The position numbers were made by a program, and so were the translations under genes. From positions 418,489-482,488 of the forward strand of contig NZ_LT669940.1 in the NCBI RefSeq assembly GCF_900128505.1: 64,000 bases of DNA, written 5' to 3'. The notes under the pieces are model-generated. The model searched no databases. It had not been told where the DNA came from and worked only from the letters and a program-made list of their open reading frames with translations. Numbering within the stretch: position 1 is the first letter of the stretch; the number at the start of each line of letters is the position of its first letter. Positions 31,569-39,002 of the stretch are shown here, piece after piece. The DNA comes from Parabacteroides timonensis (GTDB taxonomy: Bacteria; Bacteroidota; Bacteroidia; Bacteroidales; Tannerellaceae).

Positions 31569-31880
31569 ATGATGGATATTACGGATAATAAATTTACAAA
31601 CGATTTTATAGAGGGAATGATAAAAGACAATCAGATCCCGTCTAAATGATCAGCGCATAGTTATGACCTTAAAAAAGAAAATATAAGTAGGTCTGAAATC
31701 TTAGCATGTTGGGATAACGGATTGTCTTATTATTATAAAGATGAAGATAGAACGCGACGTACTGATTATTTTATTCAAGCTAACAGTGATGGCAGTGAGT
31801 TTTTAGTAAATTATTCGCATTTTATTCGGAAGGCATTATCAATTTTTCTTCTTCACAGCTTTCTGTCCCATATGGTTTAG
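31569..31880 (+). pseudogene. Small gene interrupted by an in-frame TGA
   Basis: From ATG at 31569 the frame encodes MMDITDNKFTNDFIEG and 10 more residues, meets TGA at 31647-31649, then continues open in the same frame for 76 codons to TAG at 31878-31880. The downstream part looks protein-like (a segment with 'SEILACWDNGLSYYYKDED' and 'TDYFIQANSDGSEFLVNYS'). I do not recognise the family. Either a pseudogene with one nonsense mutation or a chance frame in AT-rich DNA; the uniform frame on both sides of the stop favours a former gene. The remainder of 31881-32032 has half-site-like repeats only. Confidence 0.45.
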
Positions 31881-32032
31881 GCTTTTTGCACAATATTCAT
31901 ATAAAACTTGAATATTCCCCGTTTTTTGTCATTCTAAGTTTTTTTAATATCGAAGGGGGATAGGTGTTTCTATCTCTATCTTCCGATAGAAGCGGTATTC
32001 TTATCAATTAGTGGAAAGATGGTAGATTTACC

Positions 32033-32087
32033 CTATTAAGTTGAAAGACTTGCCTATTATTGGTAGCGGATCAAATATCTACTTTTG
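32033..32087 (+). promoter_or_regulatory. Fimbrial operator-promoter, unit 4
   Basis: CTATT (32033) and CTATT (32054), 21 bp apart, then the -7 box TACTTTTG (32080-32087); TAT of the proximal site to the -7 T is again 25 nt. Further half-site-like sequences, GGTGTTTCTATC (31963) and GGTATTCTTATC (31994), lie upstream, 31 bp apart. It drives the DUF3575/DUF3868 pair. Confidence 0.65.
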
Positions 32088-32155
32088 CAATCGTTGATAA
32101 TCTTTCTTTTTATGTAGATTTTCAGGGTGGAATGAATAATATAATAATGATGTAT

Positions 32156-32710
32156 ATGAAAAAAGTACTTTTCCTCTTTTTGCTTCTGGTTGGAATGACG
32201 AATGTCTACGGGCAGAAGTTTGCGGTGAAGTCTAACTTACTGTATGATGCAACGGCCACCATCAACTTGGGTGTTGAGGTTGGATTGAGCAAAAAGTGGT
32301 CGTTGGACTTGTCGGGTAACTATAACGGTTGGATGCTGGGAGACGAAGCCCGTCTGAAACATTGGCTGATTCAGCCGGAAGCCCGCTATTGGCTGTGTGA
32401 GAAATTTAACGGCCACTTCTTCGGCGTACATGCCCATTATGCAGATTATAATGTGGGGGGAATGAAAATTCTTGGAAAGAATATGGAAGATAGTCGTTAT
32501 CAGGGAAACTTGTACGGAGCCGGTCTTTCGTATGGATATCAGTGGCTACTGAGTAACCGGTGGAGCATGGAAGCTGTGATCGGTATCGGTTGGGCGCATC
32601 TGGATCATGATAAATATCCTTGCGCTGTTTGCGGGGAGCATGTGAGCAAGTCGAAAGATTATTTCGGTGTAACGAAAGCCGCTCTTTCTTTTATCTACTT
32701 TATTAAATGA
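32156..32710 (+). CDS. DUF3575 outer-membrane beta-barrel-like protein
   Basis: 184 residues from the start chosen at 32156 (MKKVLFLFLLLVG). An upstream frame beginning at 32060 is rejected because it starts before the -7 box at 32080; an ATG at 32132 remains possible. Signal peptide ending at 'NVYGQ', then DUF3575 features: 'FAVKSNLLYDATATINLGVEVGL', read in parts, 'WSLDLSGNYNGW', 'HWLIQPEARYWLCEKFNGHFFG', 'YGAGLSYGYQWLLS' and 'WSMEAVIGIGWAHLDHDKY', ending in a strand-like 'AALSFIYFIK'. Such genes regularly sit beside DUF3868 and fimbrillin genes in Bacteroidetes and probably make a small outer-membrane barrel that helps fimbrial assembly (inference). The next gene overlaps its stop. Confidence 0.88.
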   Translation: MKKVLFLFLLLVGMTNVYGQKFAVKSNLLYDATATINLGVEVGLSKKWSLDLSGNYNGWMLGDEARLKHWLIQPEARYWLCEKFNGHFFGVHAHYADYNVGGMKILGKNMEDSRYQGNLYGAGLSYGYQWLLSNRWSMEAVIGIGWAHLDHDKYPCAVCGEHVSKSKDYFGVTKAALSFIYFIK

Positions 32711-34206
32711 TCGGGAAAATGAAGAACAGAATGAATATATATATGGCTGTCGCATTACTGGCAGCCGGTTCGGTGAATACTTTTGCACAAACAGTAGAAA
32801 GTCCGATCAGCGTGTCGTGCAACGACCTGATGCAGAAAGGGGATTCTCTTTATATCGATGCAACGATCCGTGTACAAGGTAAACTGATCGAATCGCGTAA
32901 ATCGTTGACATTGACTCCGATGCTCGAAAGCTCAACTCAGAAAGAAGGTCTTCCTTCCATCCTGTTGAACGGTAAAAATCGCCAGAAGGTTTATCAGCGT
33001 GAAGTCGCCTTGAATAATTTGCAGGATGAACCTCGTTACAAAGTGCTTCGTGCCAGTGATGCGGCAGAGCATACCATTCCTTATAAAATGACAGTGGCCT
33101 GGGAACCGTGGATGAAAAATGCACGATTTGTCCTGGCTCAGGATTTGTGTGGTTGTGGTAAGGAAGAGGCGGTGGGGCCGTTGCTTATTGCGGACAGGAT
33201 ACGCATGGCTCCGACAGAACGTTACGAAGTACAACTAACGTTGGCTTATATTTCACCGAAAGCGGAAACAGAAAAACATCGTGCAGAAGTTGGTACCGCT
33301 TACCTGGATTTCCAGGTGGGTAAATCGCAGATATTGCCGGATTTCCGAAATAATGCAGCCGAGTTAGCGAAGATAAACCAAACGATCCGGGCGGTTACTT
33401 CCGATAAGAATATCACTCCGAAAGGAATTTTCCTGAAAGGGTATGCGTCTCCGGAAGGTAGCTATGCCAGTAACCAGCGGTTGGCCGATAACCGTGTGAA
33501 AGCCTTGCGCGATTATATCCGTACACAGAATAATTTCGGTCTCGATTTCTTTACGCTGGCTTCCGAACCGGAAGACTGGAAAGGTTTCGGGGAAAAAGCA
33601 GAAGCCGATATGGATATTCCGGCACGTGACGGGGTATTGGCTATCATCAATAGTAATGACGAACCTGACCGGAAAGAAGCGAAGTTGCGTACTTTACAAG
33701 GAGGAGCGGCTTATCGTTATGTATTGAATAATATTTTCCCGTCATTGCGTCGTTCTGAATATCGTATCGATTATACCGTACGTGAATTTACCGTAGAAGA
33801 AGGACGTGAGATTATCAAGACACGCCCGCAGCAGTTGAGCCTGAGCGAAATGTTTGCTATCGCCAACAGCTATGAGACGGGAAGTAAGGAGTATAATGAT
33901 GTGTTTGAAGTGGCTGTGCGGATGTACAGTTCTGATCCTGTGGCAAATCTGAATGCTGCAAATATCTCTATAGGAAAAGGCGATTACGCGGCTGCAAAAA
34001 ATTATTTGTCGAAAGCAGGTGATTCAGCTGAAGCAATTCATGCCCGTGGTGTTCTGAAATTAATAGAGGGTGATCTGGATGGTGCAGAAGTTCTCCTGAA
34101 GCAGGCTGAAGCGGCCGGTGTGGCCGGTGCGGCAGAGAATTTGAAGGAGTTGCAGAAGAAAAGAGAGGATAACACCCTTTTTGATAGTTTCAGCATACAT
34201 AATTGA
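32707..34206 (+). CDS. DUF3868 domain protein with OmpA-like and TPR-like regions
   Basis: A 499-residue protein overlapping the DUF3575 stop by 4 bp (ATGA), so translation is coupled; an internal start (MKNRMN) at 32719 is possible. Signal peptide ending at 'VNTFAQ', then a DUF3868 domain (about 25-200) with conserved 'LCGCGKE'. An OmpA/peptidoglycan-binding-like region follows with 'LDFQVGKSQILPDFRNN', 'IFLKGYASPEGSYASNQRLADNRVKAL' in parts, and the C-terminus (about 400-490) has TPR-like helices ('NAANISIGKGDYAAAKNYLSKAG'). DUF3868 proteins are found with fimbrial operons in Bacteroidetes; a periplasmic or cell-wall-linked assembly role is inferred. The operator at 32033 ties it to the fimbrial regulon. 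Confidence 0.87.
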   Translation: MIGKMKNRMNIYMAVALLAAGSVNTFAQTVESPISVSCNDLMQKGDSLYIDATIRVQGKLIESRKSLTLTPMLESSTQKEGLPSILLNGKNRQKVYQREVALNNLQDEPRYKVLRASDAAEHTIPYKMTVAWEPWMKNARFVLAQDLCGCGKEEAVGPLLIADRIRMAPTERYEVQLTLAYISPKAETEKHRAEVGTAYLDFQVGKSQILPDFRNNAAELAKINQTIRAVTSDKNITPKGIFLKGYASPEGSYASNQRLADNRVKALRDYIRTQNNFGLDFFTLASEPEDWKGFGEKAEADMDIPARDGVLAIINSNDEPDRKEAKLRTLQGGAAYRYVLNNIFPSLRRSEYRIDYTVREFTVEEGREIIKTRPQQLSLSEMFAIANSYETGSKEYNDVFEVAVRMYSSDPVANLNAANISIGKGDYAAAKNYLSKAGDSAEAIHARGVLKLIEGDLDGAEVLLKQAEAAGVAGAAENLKELQKKREDNTLFDSFSIHN

Positions 34207-34271
34207 TAGTATCAACGTATATGATTGATAGTTTTACCGTATGTGGTTTGAAAAAATTAGGCATACTTTTG
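34203..34271 (+). promoter_or_regulatory. Promoter with 22-bp direct repeat upstream of the 34286 gene
   Basis: TTGATAGT occurs at 34203 and 34225, the head of two 22-bp repeats (the second contains TTTTACCGTATG). The -7 box TACTTTTG lies at 34264-34271. The TACC of the second repeat is 28-29 nt from the -7 box, as in the unit-1 promoter, but the CTATC core is changed to CGTAT, so membership of the fimbrial regulon is only possible. Confidence 0.4.
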
Positions 34272-34285
34272 TATCAGATTGAATC

Positions 34286-34654
34286 ATGAAAAAACAAAAC
34301 AATAATAATATGGAACTTACATCATTAGTTGAGAACGTTCTAGTGAACGAGATCGACAACCAGAACGGAGTACATCTCTATCTGGAAGGAAATAAATGGT
34401 GTGCCTATGAACGTTCCGCTTATTACCTGGCAAAATTGAAAGTGCCGGTAGTAATAAAAAAGGAAATTGTTCGTGAAGGCTATGATGTGATCCTGTTGAA
34501 GGCATTTTTTGAAGTGGATGATATGTGTCTGCCTCTTGCTCCTAAGACAGTCTTGAAACAAGTAGCAGATGATAAGTTATTGTTTCAGGTGAATGACAGT
34601 ATTGATGGTTTTCCTGAATGGAAAGCTTGTCAGTTAAATAAGTTACCAGCATAA
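34286..34654 (+). CDS. Small conserved-looking protein of unknown function
   Basis: A 122-residue soluble protein, no signal peptide or membrane span. The first eight residues (MKKQNNNN) are low-complexity; a second ATG at 34310 (MELTSLVENVL) may be the true start because the -7 box at 34264-34271 leaves only about a 9-nt leader to the first. The sequence alternates short helices and strands ('HLYLEGNKWCAYERSAYYLAKL', 'VVIKKEIVREGYDVILLKAFF'), consistent with a compact alpha/beta fold. I do not recognise the family. It lies after the DUF3575-DUF3868 pair and before a strong terminator; its promoter repeats hint at co-regulation with the fimbrial genes. Confidence 0.6.
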   Translation: MKKQNNNNMELTSLVENVLVNEIDNQNGVHLYLEGNKWCAYERSAYYLAKLKVPVVIKKEIVREGYDVILLKAFFEVDDMCLPLAPKTVLKQVADDKLLFQVNDSIDGFPEWKACQLNKLPA

Positions 34655-34710
34655 ACTGAGGCCGTGAGGCTTTAAATATACTAAGTTGTAAAATTGAGGG
34701 TGTATTAAGT

Positions 34711-34748
34711 CCCCGGAAGTGATTGGTTATCCTTCCGGGGCATTTTTT
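34711..34748 (+). terminator. Terminator after the 34286 gene
   Basis: CCCCGGAAG and CTTCCGGGG arms with a 12-nt loop and eight T. On the minus strand it may also stop transcripts of the thiamine operon. Confidence 0.85.
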
Positions 34749-34773
34749 TTAGTTGACAGTTGACAAGTGACAG

Positions 34774-35415
34774 TTAGGCGGGGGGAGGGGTTTGGAAGTA
34801 GATGATAAGGCGGGCGTCGGGGGAAAGGGTGAGGGTGAATTCTGTTCCTACTGCTTCGTTGAGGCTTCCTTGCCACCAGGCTGTCAGACGACGGTGGGTG
34901 ATGGGCCAGCGCAGGCCTTCTGTCGTTATTTCACCACAGGGGTACATCGAGAAGATGGATATTTGTTGACCGGGTTCACTTTTCAGGGTTGCTGTATGCA
35001 ATAAGGGGAGAAATAATCCGTAGTCGGACATCATTTCGACGCGGTGGAACAATGGGGCGTAATCCATCAGTAAGGATATATTTCCCAATGTATGGTCTTC
35101 ACGGAGACCGGTTGCTCCAAGGATCAGTATCTTTTGATAACCTGAAGCGTGGGCGAACCGGACTGCTTTTGTGAGGTCGTTTATCTCCTGGTCTTCTACA
35201 ACGTGAATACGGTCGGCGTATCGTTCGAGCATTTCCTGTGGGATACTGTCGAGATCGCCTACGATGGCTGTCGGGGCCAGTCCCCGTTCATGAATATTCT
35301 GTACGGCTCCGTCGCAGGCAATAATAACCGGGGCATTTTTTAGAAGTTCCAGTGGCCGGTCTGTCTGCGGAAAACTTCCGTTAGCAACCACGACACAATC
35401 ATAAGGTGTTATCAT
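34774..35415 (-). CDS. Thiamine pyrophosphokinase
   Basis: A 213-residue enzyme that transfers pyrophosphate from ATP to thiamine to give TPP. Conserved features: 'DCVVVANGSFPQTD', 'VIIACDGAVQNIHERGLAPTAIVGDLDSI' (in parts; the D-G and G-D-L-D-S motifs bind Mg-ATP), 'DQEINDLTKAVRFA' with the substrate-binding D-T/L-K element, and 'LGATGLREDHTLGNISLL', which matches the family's G-x-x-G-x-R-x-D-H motif. The gene overlaps the pnuT-like gene by 17 bp and is the last of the riboswitch-controlled thiamine salvage operon: outer-membrane uptake, inner-membrane uptake, phosphorylation. Confidence 0.94.
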   Translation of the reverse strand: MITPYDCVVVANGSFPQTDRPLELLKNAPVIIACDGAVQNIHERGLAPTAIVGDLDSIPQEMLERYADRIHVVEDQEINDLTKAVRFAHASGYQKILILGATGLREDHTLGNISLLMDYAPLFHRVEMMSDYGLFLPLLHTATLKSEPGQQISIFSMYPCGEITTEGLRWPITHRRLTAWWQGSLNEAVGTEFTLTLSPDARLIIYFQTPPPA

Positions 35416-35998
35416 TTGTATTTATTCCTTTCTTTTTCCATGTATAATATCCGGCAATAGCCAGTATTGCGTAGCAAATATACAAAAACATAGTAGGGTA
35501 AAGTCCTCGTAAGTAATAAAGATAGACGGATACGAAGTTTACGATCACCCAGAATATCCAGTGCTCGATGATGCGACGGGCCAACATCCAGGTGGCAACG
35601 ATGCCGACCGAAGTGGTGAAGGCATCACCTACCGGAATAGGGGAGTCGGTGAAGTTGTGGAGCACGTAATAGAGCAACCCGTAGATGGCAAAGATTGCCA
35701 GGATGATCCCGCCGAACGAAGGCCAGGTGATACGGCAGTACAGGATTGTTTCGGAGGCCGGTTTTTCTTCGAGAGTAGTCTTGTCGGTTTGGGCCCATTT
35801 CCAGAATCCGTAGATGCTGATCGCTACATAATAGATATTTAATCCCATATCGGCATATATCTTTGAAAAGAAAAATACAAAAACATAAACCAGGGAGGTA
35901 AGGAAGCCTACCACCCACATTGCTTTGTGTTGCCTGATTTCAAGCAACAGGTAAAGCAATCCCGTTACTACTCCGAAATATTCCAGTACTTGTTCCAT
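35399..35998 (-). CDS. pnuT: PnuC-family transporter, probably PnuT (thiamine)
   Basis: A 199-residue integral membrane protein with about seven spans. PnuC-family motifs: 'GVVTGLLYLLLEIRQHKAMWVVGFLTSLVYV' in parts, 'YYVAISIYGFWKWAQ', 'TSVGIVATWMLARRIIEHWIFWVIVNFVSVYLY' in parts. PnuC proteins transport nicotinamide riboside; PnuT members carry thiamine by facilitated diffusion, with trapping by phosphorylation. The assignment to thiamine rests on the position between a TPP-riboswitch-controlled TonB receptor and thiamine pyrophosphokinase. It starts 5 bp before the receptor's stop region and overlaps the kinase gene. Confidence 0.9.
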   Translation of the reverse strand: MEQVLEYFGVVTGLLYLLLEIRQHKAMWVVGFLTSLVYVFVFFFSKIYADMGLNIYYVAISIYGFWKWAQTDKTTLEEKPASETILYCRITWPSFGGIILAIFAIYGLLYYVLHNFTDSPIPVGDAFTTSVGIVATWMLARRIIEHWIFWVIVNFVSVYLYYLRGLYPTMFLYICYAILAIAGYYTWKKKGINTNDNTL

Positions 35999-36003
35999 CT
36001 TTC

Positions 36004-38205
36004 TTAAAATTTGAAAGTAATACGTGCCATTGCGCTGGTCCCTGCCTGTGTGAAATAACCGTCATCTTTTTTCAGGGTTCCATTTTCTATATAGGAATAA
36101 ACCCAGGCATTTGTTTCATATTTTTCATTGAAGAGATTGTTGATGGTTACATCTATGCCGATCTCTTTGATGAACTTCGGTTTGAAAACATAACCTACCC
36201 GCAGGCTGTTCACGAAACAAGGATCTATCGATCGGTCTTTTGCGGAGGTATTATCGATATATTGACGGCCGACAAACTGCGAGTTGAAGCTGGCAGAAAA
36301 TCCTTTCAGGTTGAAATCGAACATGCTATTGGCTATGATGCCCGGAGAAAAAGCGATATCGGTTGTTCCCAGGTATTCGCTGTTTTGTCCGCCAGTATCC
36401 CAATTATCCACATACAGGGTGAAGTTTTTTATCTTATTGCGACTCAGTGTAACATTTCCGTTCCAGTCGAGCCAGTGCGTGATACTTACACCGCCGGTCA
36501 GTTCGATACCCATACGGTAACTGTCTTTGATGTTACTGGTCAATGCTTCGCCGATCTCACTGATCTTACCGGTCAGGATCAGCTGATTATTGTAATCCAT
36601 ATAATACAGGTTGGCTCCAACGCGGAAATGTTCGTTGCCGAAACTATAACCTGCTTCGTAATCATATAAGGTTTCATGAACGGGACGTTCGTTGACGGCT
36701 GCTTCCGTGAAATTGTCGCGGTTGGGTTCGCGGTTGGCAACGGAGAAGGAGACAAATGCGTTATGTCCTCCCTGCTGGATGTTGATGCCGGCTTTCGGAT
36801 TAAAGAAGTTCCAGTGTTTATTCACGTCGACATTGTCGCCTGCTTTATCATCGCTACCTTCAATCGTGTAGTGGATACCGCGGTATTGCAGGTCGAGGTA
36901 TCCGTTTAACCAAGGGAGTAGCCGGTAGTTTGCTTTTATATAAGCATTATAGTCCAGTTTATTACCTGTATTGCGATAGTATTCGTAATCGGGTACCGGC
37001 AGTGTTTCGCTGTTTTTTACCCACATGACACGGCCGAAGTGGTCGCCGGTATATTTATTAACGGCAGAACCGAAACTCATCTGAAGACGTTCGGTACGGT
37101 AGTTGGCACTGTAAACCGCTCCGTAGAAGTCGTTGTCCAGCCATTTGCGGCGGACCAGGTCCGAACGTGTTATTGTATCTCCTTTCCCGTTGATGTAGTA
37201 TGCGGGTAGTTTGTATGACTTGAATTTTGCGTCGGCTTTATAGTCTTCGTAATATCCTTCTCCGTGTGTGTAATGGAGGGTCAGGTTCATATTCCATAGA
37301 TCACCCAGGCGTTGGCTGGCCATCAGGTGATAATTCTGCTGCCAGTAGTTGTCGGTCTGGTTGTCGTAGAATTTAGTGACCCCGTTTTCTTGGTATTCGC
37401 CGCATGGGTTATAGGTGCGGTCGCTGTTTAATAGATAGGAGGGAACACCGGTCCAGGCCTGGTAAGTCTTTTCTACATTCCCGAAAGTCTGGAAGCGAAC
37501 CAACGTATTATCGCCATAATAGGTGGCGGAACCAAAGTAAGAATGCATATTGGCTGTTGCGCGGTCGATATATCCGTCGCTTTGAATGTTGGAGTAGCGG
37601 GCATCGAAGACAAAATGATCGTATAATAATCCGGTACCAGCTTTGACGGAGTTTTTTACAGTTCCGAACGAACCTGCAGAGATGGCATATTCTGCATAAG
37701 GCTTCAGGTCGGGCTTTTGTGTTTGCATGGCGACGGTTGCTCCGAAAGAGGCAGCTCCGTTGGTGGAGGTTCCTGCTCCGCGTTGTATCTGTATGTTATC
37801 GACGGAAGAGGCGAAATCGGCCATGTTTGCCCAGAAAACGGTATGCGATTCGGAGTCGTTGACCGGGACACCATTGACGGTGATGTTTATACGGTTGGCA
37901 TCCGTGCCACGGATACGGAAGCCGGAGTAGCCGATACCGGTTCCGGCGTCGGAGGTCATGATCACGGATGGTGACTGGGAAATGAGATAGGGAATACCTT
38001 GTCCGTCATTCTTCCGGCTGAGTTCCTTTTTTGATAATTCGCTGTAAGCGACAGGTGTACTTTGAGATACTTTGGTGGCGGTGACCACCACTTCGTTTAG
38101 AGATACATCCCGGGAAATTTTGAGAGAATCGACAGGGTCGGACTCGTTGCCCGCTACTGCGAATGAAGCCAGAGATCCGGCGATAATAATCAATATACTT
38201 TTCAT
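36004..38205 (-). CDS. TonB-dependent receptor for thiamine
   Basis: About 733 residues from the start chosen at 38205 (MKSILIIIAGSLASFAVA). A longer frame reaching 38367 is rejected because it would run through the riboswitch. Signal peptide, then a TonB-box-like 'LNEVVVTATKVSQ', plug domain with 'GIGYSGFRIRGTDANRINITVNGVPVNDSESHTVFWAN' (in parts) and 'IQRGAGTSTNGAASFGATVAMQT', and a 22-strand barrel ending 'FTQAGTSAMARITFKF' with terminal Phe. No CarboxypepD-like N-terminal domain is present. Being first in a TPP-riboswitch operon with PnuT and thiamine pyrophosphokinase, it very probably imports thiamine or a thiamine derivative across the outer membrane. Confidence 0.92.
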   Translation of the reverse strand: MKSILIIIAGSLASFAVAGNESDPVDSLKISRDVSLNEVVVTATKVSQSTPVAYSELSKKELSRKNDGQGIPYLISQSPSVIMTSDAGTGIGYSGFRIRGTDANRINITVNGVPVNDSESHTVFWANMADFASSVDNIQIQRGAGTSTNGAASFGATVAMQTQKPDLKPYAEYAISAGSFGTVKNSVKAGTGLLYDHFVFDARYSNIQSDGYIDRATANMHSYFGSATYYGDNTLVRFQTFGNVEKTYQAWTGVPSYLLNSDRTYNPCGEYQENGVTKFYDNQTDNYWQQNYHLMASQRLGDLWNMNLTLHYTHGEGYYEDYKADAKFKSYKLPAYYINGKGDTITRSDLVRRKWLDNDFYGAVYSANYRTERLQMSFGSAVNKYTGDHFGRVMWVKNSETLPVPDYEYYRNTGNKLDYNAYIKANYRLLPWLNGYLDLQYRGIHYTIEGSDDKAGDNVDVNKHWNFFNPKAGINIQQGGHNAFVSFSVANREPNRDNFTEAAVNERPVHETLYDYEAGYSFGNEHFRVGANLYYMDYNNQLILTGKISEIGEALTSNIKDSYRMGIELTGGVSITHWLDWNGNVTLSRNKIKNFTLYVDNWDTGGQNSEYLGTTDIAFSPGIIANSMFDFNLKGFSASFNSQFVGRQYIDNTSAKDRSIDPCFVNSLRVGYVFKPKFIKEIGIDVTINNLFNEKYETNAWVYSYIENGTLKKDDGYFTQAGTSAMARITFKF

Positions 38206-38283
38206 CCTTTTGTCCTTAAAGTTTAAAACCTGATAAGTGAATAGGAGAGGTGTGTCGTGTGAAGAAGTATACCATAATTTACA

Positions 38284-38379
38284 ATTCCCTTCGCCGGCAT
38301 TATCCGTATCAGGTAATATGGGTATCATCTCAGCCTGCGGTACGTTCTGTTTTTTTGAACGCTGCAAGCACCCCCTTGT
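38284..38379 (-). ncRNA. TPP (THI-element) riboswitch
   Basis: On the minus strand the conserved TPP aptamer segments occur in order: AAGGGGGTGC (near 38376), GCTGAGATGATACCC, ACCTGATACGGATAATGCC, and GGCGAAGGGAA ending near 38284. The P3 extension is short. It lies about 80 bp upstream of the ATG of the TonB receptor, so it controls the whole omp-pnuT-TPK operon by repressing it when TPP is plentiful. A separate U-rich terminator stem between aptamer and start codon is not obvious, so translational control or Rho-type attenuation is possible. Confidence 0.96.
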
Positions 38380-38389
38380 ATTCAGCGTG

Positions 38390-38397
38390 CAAAGAAA
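38390..38397 (-). promoter_or_regulatory. Candidate -7 box of the thiamine operon
   Basis: TTTCTTTG on the minus strand is one base away from TAnnTTTG and would start transcription about 10 nt before the riboswitch. Confidence 0.35.
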
Positions 38398-38428
38398 GAG
38401 AAAAAAAAGGAGAAAAAGATAGAATTTA

Positions 38429-38459
38429 TTTGAAAACTCGCTGATTATTTGTATATTTG
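38429..38459 (+). promoter_or_regulatory. Promoter of rimP-nusA-infB
   Basis: TTTG (38429-38432), 19 bp, TATATTTG (38452-38459): an exact match to the Bacteroidetes -33/-7 consensus. The leader to the rimP start is about 55 nt. Confidence 0.8.
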
Positions 38460-38519
38460 CGGGCGATTAAGCGAAGATGAGGAGGGGGCGGGTAGTCCCC
38501 TTCTTTTGTTCTTAACAGT

Positions 38520-38993
38520 ATGTTTATGATTGAAAAGGGAGTAATAACTCAGTTGGTTGAAGAAAAATTGGCTTCTTCCGACAATTATTTAGTTGACGTG
38601 GTGGTTAAGCCGGGAAACCTTATTATTATCGAGATAGATAATGATGAGGGTGTTTGTATTGATGATTGTGCAGCATTGAGCCGGTATGTGGAAGAACATC
38701 TGGACCGTGAGGTGGAAGATTTCGAGCTGGAAGTAGGTTCGGCTGGTGTTACTTCTCCTTTTAAAGTACTTCGTCAGTATGTGAAGAATATAGGAAACGA
38801 AGTGGAAATGTTACTGAAAAATGGCGTGAAGCTGTGCGGAGTTTTGAATTCGGCAGACGAAAATGGAGTGGTGGTTACCGTTGAAAAACAGGTGAAACCC
38901 GAAGGCTCCAAGCGGAAAATGACAGTTCAGGAAAATCAATCCTATACATTCGATGAAATAAAATATACAAAATACCTAATAAGATTCAAGTAA
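38520..38993 (+). CDS. rimP: Ribosome maturation factor RimP
   Basis: A 157-residue protein needed for late 30S assembly. RimP-type N-terminal domain ('LVDVVVKPGNLIIIEIDNDEGVCIDDCAALSRYVE' in parts, 'DFELEVGSAGVTSPF') and a C-terminal SH3-like domain ('KNGVKLCGVLNSADENGVVVTVE'). The start at 38520 (MFMIEKG) has an alternative 6 bp downstream (MIEKG). It precedes nusA by 9 bp in the classic rimP-nusA-infB order, which confirms the assignment. Confidence 0.96.
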   Translation: MFMIEKGVITQLVEEKLASSDNYLVDVVVKPGNLIIIEIDNDEGVCIDDCAALSRYVEEHLDREVEDFELEVGSAGVTSPFKVLRQYVKNIGNEVEMLLKNGVKLCGVLNSADENGVVVTVEKQVKPEGSKRKMTVQENQSYTFDEIKYTKYLIRFK

Positions 38994-39002
38994 AGAAAGA
39001 TT

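Noticed and set aside
32060..32131. An upstream start for the DUF3575 gene
   Set aside because: The frame would begin before the -7 box at 32080-32087, so it could not be on the transcript.
38206..38367. A longer N-terminus for the thiamine TonB receptor
   Set aside because: The extension is the translated TPP riboswitch; the signal peptide begins at the ATG at 38205.
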